Assembly (NCBI RefSeq): GCF_022682495.2
Contig: NC_071388.1
Coordinates: forward strand, 11,499,171 to 11,563,170
Direction: 5' to 3'
Source of the DNA: Desmodus rotundus
Taxonomy: Eukaryota > Chordata > Mammalia > Chiroptera > Phyllostomidae
DNA: 64,000 bases
Part shown: positions 58,030 through 64,000 of the stretch, piece after piece
Layout of the letters: every line of letters begins with the position of its first letter
Position numbering within the stretch: position 1 is the first letter of the stretch
Made by a program: the position numbers and the translations under genes
Notes under the pieces: generated by a model
Databases searched by the model: none
Told to the model about the DNA's origin: nothing
Seen by the model: the letters and a program-made list of their open reading frames with translations, nothing else

Positions 58030-60298
58030 AATAGGAGAATGCCATGCTCATGGCCATGCCTTTAAAGACATTCAGTATGTTACCACACTGAGGAAATTAA
58101 TGGTTATTTATTGTCTAATCCATACTATGAGGCACAGGTTCACATATATCGCTCCTTATTATTAATTTCCTATAATATCATGGAGAGTCTCAGGGGAAAG
58201 ATGAGGAGGGCAGGGCACTATTTCTCTCCGAACAGTGTTTAAGGCAGCAAGAATGTCCAAGTCATTACTGCTGAATAGCTAGCATTCCTCCCTCTGCCTT
58301 TTGGCACTGAGCAAGTTATATTTTTAAGTATTTGAGTCACAAAGACCATCAGCGTGAGGAGTTTTCAGATTAAGAATGACACTCTTCACGTGTCTATGGT
58401 GCTTCACTGAATTGTTTGCTCATCGCTCAGCCGCTTCACATGGCTGCACTCATCGCTAGCAGTCCCTGGAGGGGTGAGTAAGTTTTACACCAGGCCCTCC
58501 CATCTCATCCTGCCCCCCAAAGGAAACATCCTCAGATCCTAAGGCTAGTGTTAATAAATTGAATTAAAAAACGAGAAGTTCTTTGTACAATTTATGGTCA
58601 TCATTACTTACTGACTAGCACACGGTCATTTTTCAAATTATAAGGGGGATCAATGGTAATGAAAAAATACAATAAAATAAAAAATAAGATGATTTGAGCT
58701 TGGAGTAATTCCATTGGGAATATTTTACTAATATAATATCTGCAAAATTTAAATGTTGAAATACTAAATTACAGAAAATAATGCCAAGACTTTGTTTCCA
58801 AATTTATATAAATACTGCTCATAAATCATAAATGAGAACGCTATGATAAACAAACTGATATCAAGATTGCGTTTGGCACGTGGTAATAAAAACTTGATTA
58901 TCAGATAAAGGGCCGGAAAGCAATTTACTTGTCACCGATAAAAACCTGGAGCGGGGACGTCCAGCGCTGGCATGGCAATGGCTGGATGCTGTCAGGTAGC
59001 CCTGCCCCTGCCAGCGTTCTGGGTGGCCCTGCTTAGCATGTGGCCTGTGACCTCAAGCTTCCCTACCAGGGCATGTGTTGATGATGTCCCCAGAAAAGAG
59101 TGAGAGGCAAAGGGCAAAGGTTGAAGGGTGACTGCCAACTGACTCTGCCTTTCTCACCAGCTTTATAGGAAATCACAGCCCATGACTTCCTTTAAACCTA
59201 TTGGCAAGAAGCATGACAGATAGCTGCCCCAGTAGGTACCAAATTCTGCATAGCTGAGTATTTTAAACTGGGCATGTTGTCACCACACAAAAAGGTAGCC
59301 TTCTGTGAGTAAAAAGAGAAATAAAGAATGGATATTAGGCAAGATACTAGTTAAATTAAATAGAATCTCCTAAAAATACCAATCATTGGGTTCCAAAATA
59401 GTTTTGAATTTTTATTAGTGAAATGTATATCCATTTCTGTTACTTATAAAAAAATAAGAGAAATTTTCCATAGATGAGATGAAGTGTGGCTTAATACATA
59501 TTGATATTTACTTGTTAATCTCAGTAGCTGTCTATAATGCTTATGATATTTATTTTCTGCCAAATGAAAAACAGATACATCTAAAATTACCTCTACTATT
59601 TCTTTCTTGTTCTTCGATAATTGGTATATTCAGTACTTCTTGGTTAATGGGTTAAAGGAGAAATGCATATTTTAAAAATTAGCTTAAAGTAACTCATAAT
59701 TACTTTTACATTTTACACATAGGATTATTTAGATTCAGAAGGACAATATAATTTGAGTTTTACTTGTTGTTTTATATTGTACCAATATTACAAATTAAGT
59801 ATACATTAAAATAGGTTTTAAAACTAATGTGATTCATCAGAAAATATGCAAAGTGTTTCTTTTGTGAGCATCACATTAATCAATGTTCTCATAAATTTTT
59901 TTTGCTAATAAGTTTCCATTCCAATTTATAAAGAAAAACAAACAACACATTTTGTGTAAATATGAGCTGTTGTAGTGAGCTACTCCAGGCAAATTCTTAA
60001 TTACAGTTAATTATTCTTGTCTGAAGTAATCAAATTATTATCTCCTTATTAAAATTAATTATAAAACTAACGAATTCTGGCTTTTATTGTTCACACAAAT
60101 CTCTTTTAAATACTAGGATGGGCATTGATCTAATTCGTAACAAGTGGTATATGGTTTATTTTTCAGAGATTGTAAATGTGTGTGTGTGTTGGGGTAAGTA
60201 ATATGGAAAGTAGGTTTAGTTAATGGAAAGAAATAATCCTTAAGAAAATAAGCCTCTTTACCCACTATAGAATATTACTGAAAAATAAAATTCCATCA
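58030..60298. other. Unique AT-rich DNA, no gene
   Basis: More than 2 kb without recognisable repeats or coding similarity. A GC-richer patch lies at 58900-59100. A short TG run is at 60176-60190. Confidence 0.45.
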
Positions 60299-60316
60299 GG
60301 ATTTTTCAATTTCCAG

Positions 60317-60526
60317 CCCTGATCGGTATGGCTCAGTTGGTTGGGCATCATTCTGCAAAGAGAAAGGTCACCGGTTCGATTCCCGCTCAGGGAGTGTGCC
60401 TGGGCTGCAGCTTCAAAAAGGCGACCAACTGTTGTTTCTCTCTCACATGGATAGTCCTCTCCCTCTCTTTCTCCCTCCTTCGCCTTCTCTCAAAAATAAA
60501 TAAATAAATAAAGTCTTTTAAAAAAA
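60317..60526 (+). mobile_element. Ves SINE, sense, with readable Pol III boxes
   Basis: The tRNA-like head starts CCCTGATCGGTATGGCTCAG. An A box (TGGCTCAGTTGG, 60329-60340) and a B box (GGTTCGATTCC, 60373-60383) are intact. A CT-rich body and an (AAAT)n tail at about 60496-60512 follow. Target duplications are GATTTTTCAATTTCCAG at 60300-60316 and GATTTTATATTTCCAG at 60527-60542, imperfect. Such SINEs are transcribed by RNA polymerase III and mobilised by L1. Confidence 0.93.
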
Positions 60527-60621
60527 GATTTTATATTTCCAGAACATTGTTTAGAGAATGGGATGCTATAAAAATGAATAGGAGTGGAAATAGTCCTTAG
60601 AGAGTGGAGCTGGCCTTGGGA

Positions 60622-60624
<3 letters not shown>

Positions 60625-60658
<34 letters not shown>

Positions 60659-60705
60659 CATATATATGTATATATATACATACATACATATATATATAAA
60701 TATAA
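60625..60705 (+). repeat. (CA)n followed by (TA)n/(ATAC)n microsatellite
   Basis: About a dozen CA units then alternating TA/TATG/CATA units. The frames crossing it are artefacts. Confidence 0.95.
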
Positions 60706-60974
60706 AATAAACGGGCACTCACAAAAGAAAGAAGAAGCTTCATGGAAAGGCCACCCTGCACAGTCTTAATAAAGCTTTCTCTCCATTATGACCTGCTGCC
60801 TTAAAACCACTAAAAAAATAAAAGTTCATCCTTCAAGCCTTGTGTGAAATAACTTGAAGCTATGGACAACATCGCATAGTTTCACTATGACCAAACTGAA
60901 ACAAACAGGAAAAGAAATACATAAATATGTGGGAAAATGAATTGGAGGAAGAAAGCATGAAGCCATGAAGTTAC

Positions 60975-61315
60975 TGAGTGACATCAGCAAGATGATAGAA
61001 TAGGAGATACCAGCCTCATTCCCCCGCAAACCCAACAACTGACAGCTATCCAGAAATAAAATTAGATCTCAGAGAGTTCAGAATCTAGAGAAGAAGACCT
61101 AAGAATAACTGCATAACAAGGGTGGAAAGAACAGTTTTATTTTGCTTGCACCATCCTATCCCCCTGGCCAGCACTATCAGTGCCAAGGGTGACCTCCTTG
61201 GCCCAATAATTGTCCTGGAGGAAAATAGAGAGCAGGGTGAGCAACCAGCTTCCCCATTGTCTTCCAGGCACTGTCCAGTGGACCTGTTTGGGTTTCATCT
61301 TTCTTGAGAAGGAAA
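60975..61315 (+). mobile_element. Old L1 5' UTR remnant
   Basis: 'catcagcaagatgatagaataggag' is a decayed form of the L1 5' start, followed by a GC-richer region typical of an L1 5' UTR. It lies directly upstream of an L1 3' region, so the middle of the element has been deleted, or two elements abut. Confidence 0.5.
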
Positions 61316-61319
61316 AACA

Positions 61320-62830
61320 AAGCTGGAGCCATTAACTTTCTTTATTTCAAATTATATTACAAAGTTACAGTAACAAAAAGAGTATGTCCCTGACATACAA
61401 ACAGACATAAAGACCAAAGGAGCAGAATAAAGAGCTCCGAAATAAACCCATGCAAGCACAGTTAACTCATCTTTGAAAAGGGTGCCGAGAAAACAAAGTG
61501 GGAAAAGAATAGTCTTTTCCACAAATGTTGCTGGGAAAACTAGATAACCATATGTAAAAGAATGACATTGGACCCTTACTTAAGCCATATATAAAAATCA
61601 ACTCAATATAGATTGAAGACAAATGTAAAATGTGACACTGTAAAGCTCTTTGAGGAAAATATAGTGGGAAAACTCCTTGATATTGTTCTTCGCTGTGATA
61701 TTTTTCATTTGACTCCAAAATACTGGCAACAAAAGCAGAAATAAATGAGTGAAATTACATCAAACTACAAAGTTTCTACACTGAAAAAGAAGAAATCAAT
61801 AAAACAAAAAATGTATTCTATGAGATGGAGAAAATATTTGCAAATAGTATATATAATAAGGAGTTAATATCTAAAAATATACAAAGAACTAATAAAACGC
61901 AATAGCAAAACAATATACAATCCAATTAAATAATGGGCAAAGTACCGCAAGAAAGCATTTTTTCAAAACAACACGTAGAAATGCCCATTAGGTACATAAA
62001 CATGTGCTCGACACCACTAAGCACCAGAGAATGCAAAGCAAACCACAGCGATATAGCACCTCACACTTTTAGTGTGGCTGCTCTCAAAACTTCAAGTGAC
62101 AATGAGTTTTAGTGAGGACATTGAGAAAAGGGAATGCTTGTACAGTGTTGATGGAAATATAAGGTAGTAAAGCCATTTGGGAAAATAGTATTTTTAGAAA
62201 ATAAAACATTGAACATAGAACTACCATGTAATCCAGCAATCATACTTCTAGTTATATATCCCCCCCCAAAATCATATGGAAGCAAGCGAAGTGTTCATCA
62301 ACAGATGACTAGATAAAGAAATACGGTGTGTATGTGTATGTATATATATATATAAAATTTATGTATGTATGGAGATCTTGTCATTTATGACGACATTGAC
62401 AGACCTGGAGGACATGAGGCTGAGTGAACTAGTCCCGGCACAGCAAGACAAATATAAGAATACATATGTACATATCAGTTATATGTGAAATATAAAATAA
62501 ATAAATAAGTCTCAAAATAACAGAGAATATAATACCAGAGGCTATGGGGGTGAGGAAAAGGGCAAGATATTGATCAAAGAGTACATACTTTCAGTTATGA
62601 GATGAATAAGTCCTGAAGATCTAAGGTAAAATGTGACTATAGTTAATATATTATACACATGAAATTTGCTGAAAGTGTAGATTTTGAATATTCTTACCAG
62701 GAAAAATGTGCTAACTATGTGAGGTAATGGATATTGTAATTATCTTCATTGTGATAATTATTTCACAATGTATACATATATCAAAAGATCATGCAGTATA
62801 CCTTAAATATATATACTTTTTATTTGTCTA
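61320..62830 (+). mobile_element. Old L1 ORF2 C-terminus and 3' UTR
   Basis: Landmarks in order: 'atattacaaagttacagtaa' near 61353, 'aaactagataaccatatgta' near 61537, 'aatgggcaaagtaccgcaag' near 61932, 'agccatttgggaaaatagta' near 62171 and 'gtgttcatcaacagatgact' near 62291. These are the ORF2 C-terminal part and 3' end of an old L1. Reading frames are broken throughout. A TATATG-type simple run at about 62330-62375 lies inside it. Confidence 0.78.
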
Positions 62831-62839
62831 AAAATATAT

Positions 62840-63355
62840 AAAATTACTGAAATAGAAGAAAATGTGAAAAAATTAGTGTATGAAAATAAAGAAAAACAGA
62901 GTTTGAAGTAAGTGGAAGTAGTAGGCATATTAGTTGGAAAAAACTAATGTTGGCTCTTCATTAAGAGTAAGTTCTGTTCCTGAGACAGAGTACCCAATGG
63001 AAAAGAAAAACCACTGAAAAATATAATACAAGAAGCTTTTCTTCACATTAAGGAATAACTGGTAACAAGTATTGCAGAAAATATAAATATACTTTGTCTG
63101 CTATTTGGCATATTCTGGCCAGTTATAAGAATTTCAAGATTAAAAAAAAAATCTTCCACGACCCAGGCAAAAATGCAAGGAATTTTTAAAGAAAAAAAAT
63201 TGTCTAGCTATATTTAGAACCAAAAGAAAGTGGACCATTGTCTAAAATAACCTGAGGGAAATAAAAGAAGGAATGGACTAAGAATGTCCCATGAGCCAAC
63301 TTGCCATTCAGCCGTGAAACTGTGGAGCAGACATCCTCCAGCGTACCAAGAATAG
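62840..63355. other. AT-rich unique DNA
   Basis: No gene is recognised. The overlapping minus-strand frames at 63204-63411 show no similarity. Confidence 0.45.
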
Positions 63356-63361
63356 CAACTC

Positions 63362-63606
63362 TCACTTCTTGAGTGCCTGCTGTAGGCGAAGCCCTTTGTT
63401 GCATGTTCCACAGGTATTACTGCCCTAGATTCTCACAATAACCTCCTGAAAAGGATTCAATTATTATCTCTATTTAATAGTTAAAGAAATGGAAATAAAG
63501 TAATTTTTCCAAATGTTCACATCTCATTGATGACAGAGCTTGGGTTTCAACCTAGGTAACTTGGCTGAAAAAATTGTGTGCTTTGCTACTACACCACACT
63601 GCCAAG
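63362..63606 (-). mobile_element. MIR SINE, nearly complete
   Basis: 'cttgagtgcctgctgtaggc', 'ttctcacaataacctcctga' near 63430, 'gacagagcttgggtttcaac' near 63532 and 'ctactacaccacactgcc' near 63584 span most of an antisense MIR. Confidence 0.8.
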
Positions 63607-63609
63607 AAC

Positions 63610-64000
63610 CTGAAATAATTTAGAGAGTAATGAGCCAAAGATGTCTTCTGAGAAAGTCAAGAAATACAGTAACAAATCCAGCAGGTGGTGAAATTCAACC
63701 AGCGAAAGATGAATTAATTATGGCCACAGAATAGAATGGCCCTTGGCAAAATTAAAATGTTAGTATGGTAGTGTATATACTAGTACAATTAACAAAAATG
63801 GGGAACACAGAGTAAAAAAGTGGGGATGATATACCAGTTATAGTCTGCTTACCTATCTCATCTTGGCGAAAATGGATTCTGCTCAAAATCGAAATATGTC
63901 ATTAAAATGAGGGCTTCCACCTATGCATGTTATTAGAGACTTATTTTTCTTAAAGAGTGTCATAGAAATTAAATTCTCTGCTATGAAAAAATATCTCAAG
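63610..64000. other. Unique DNA at the window edge
   Basis: No feature is recognised. Confidence 0.4.

Noticed and set aside
60317..60400. tRNA gene candidate (A and B boxes present)
   Set aside because: The boxes belong to the tRNA-derived head of a Ves SINE. The cloverleaf is degraded, and a SINE body and A-rich tail follow.
60490..60769. Tyr/Val/His repeat frames
   Set aside because: Translation of the CA/TA microsatellite and the Ves SINE tail.
1..64000. CRISPR array, bacterial operon or phage-defence system
   Set aside because: No regularly spaced repeats, ribosome-binding-site-driven genes or dense coding are present. The repeat content is mammalian.

Overview
This window looks like ordinary gene-poor nuclear DNA from a bat. 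The identifying signal is four copies of a tRNA-derived SINE of the Ves type at about 43.80, 49.06, 51.59 and 60.32 kb. It has a tRNA-like head with A and B boxes, a CT-rich body and an (AAAT)n tail, and is known from yangochiropteran bats. Bat-style L1 3' ends and a fairly well-preserved HAL1 (half-L1) element agree with this. Older layers shared by placental mammals are also present: MIR, L2-like pieces, MER5 elements, MaLR/MLT1 LTRs, ERVL and old L1. I found no protein-coding gene, rRNA, tRNA gene, CRISPR array or operon. The longest open frames are under 200 codons, and those that resemble known proteins are transposon or endogenous-retrovirus remnants. The window may be intergenic or inside a very long intron; the sequence alone cannot decide. 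Layout: 0-3.3 kb holds unique DNA and an old antisense L1 split by an internally deleted mariner. 3.3-5.0 kb is unique. 5.0-5.9 kb is an LTR-like element with a strong palindrome. 6.5-6.7 kb is a short inverted-repeat (MITE-like) element. 7.4-9.6 kb is a cluster of MaLR LTRs, one split by a young L1 tail. 11.1-13.3 kb holds an unnamed ancient repeat and two more MLT1 LTRs. 13.3-22 kb is mostly unique AT-rich DNA. 22-23.8 kb is an old L1 split by MER5A. 24-33 kb is mostly unique with MIR, L2 and a palindromic MITE. 33.1-35.2 kb is a HAL1 plus L1-tail composite. 36-37.3 kb is an old antisense L1. 37.8-40.0 kb is a broken minus-strand ERVL (integrase, dUTPase, LTR) containing a second copy of the deleted mariner. 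40.2-40.85 kb is a plus-strand class-I-like LTR. 41-43.8 kb is unique and possibly regulatory. 44-45.5 kb holds ancient repeats. 46.0-48.8 kb is a twin-primed L1 carrying a nearly full-length mariner. 49-60 kb mixes SINEs, LTRs, simple repeats and old L1 tails. 61-62.8 kb is an old L1, and a MIR lies near the right edge. No cooperating gene system is present. What is informative is the stratigraphy: TA footprints, target-site duplications and interrupted elements give the relative order of several insertions. Candidate regulatory patches near 3.7, 26.9, 29.8 and 41.6 kb are inferences from base composition and short motifs; only cross-species alignment or chromatin data could confirm them. No novel biological system can be supported from this sequence.
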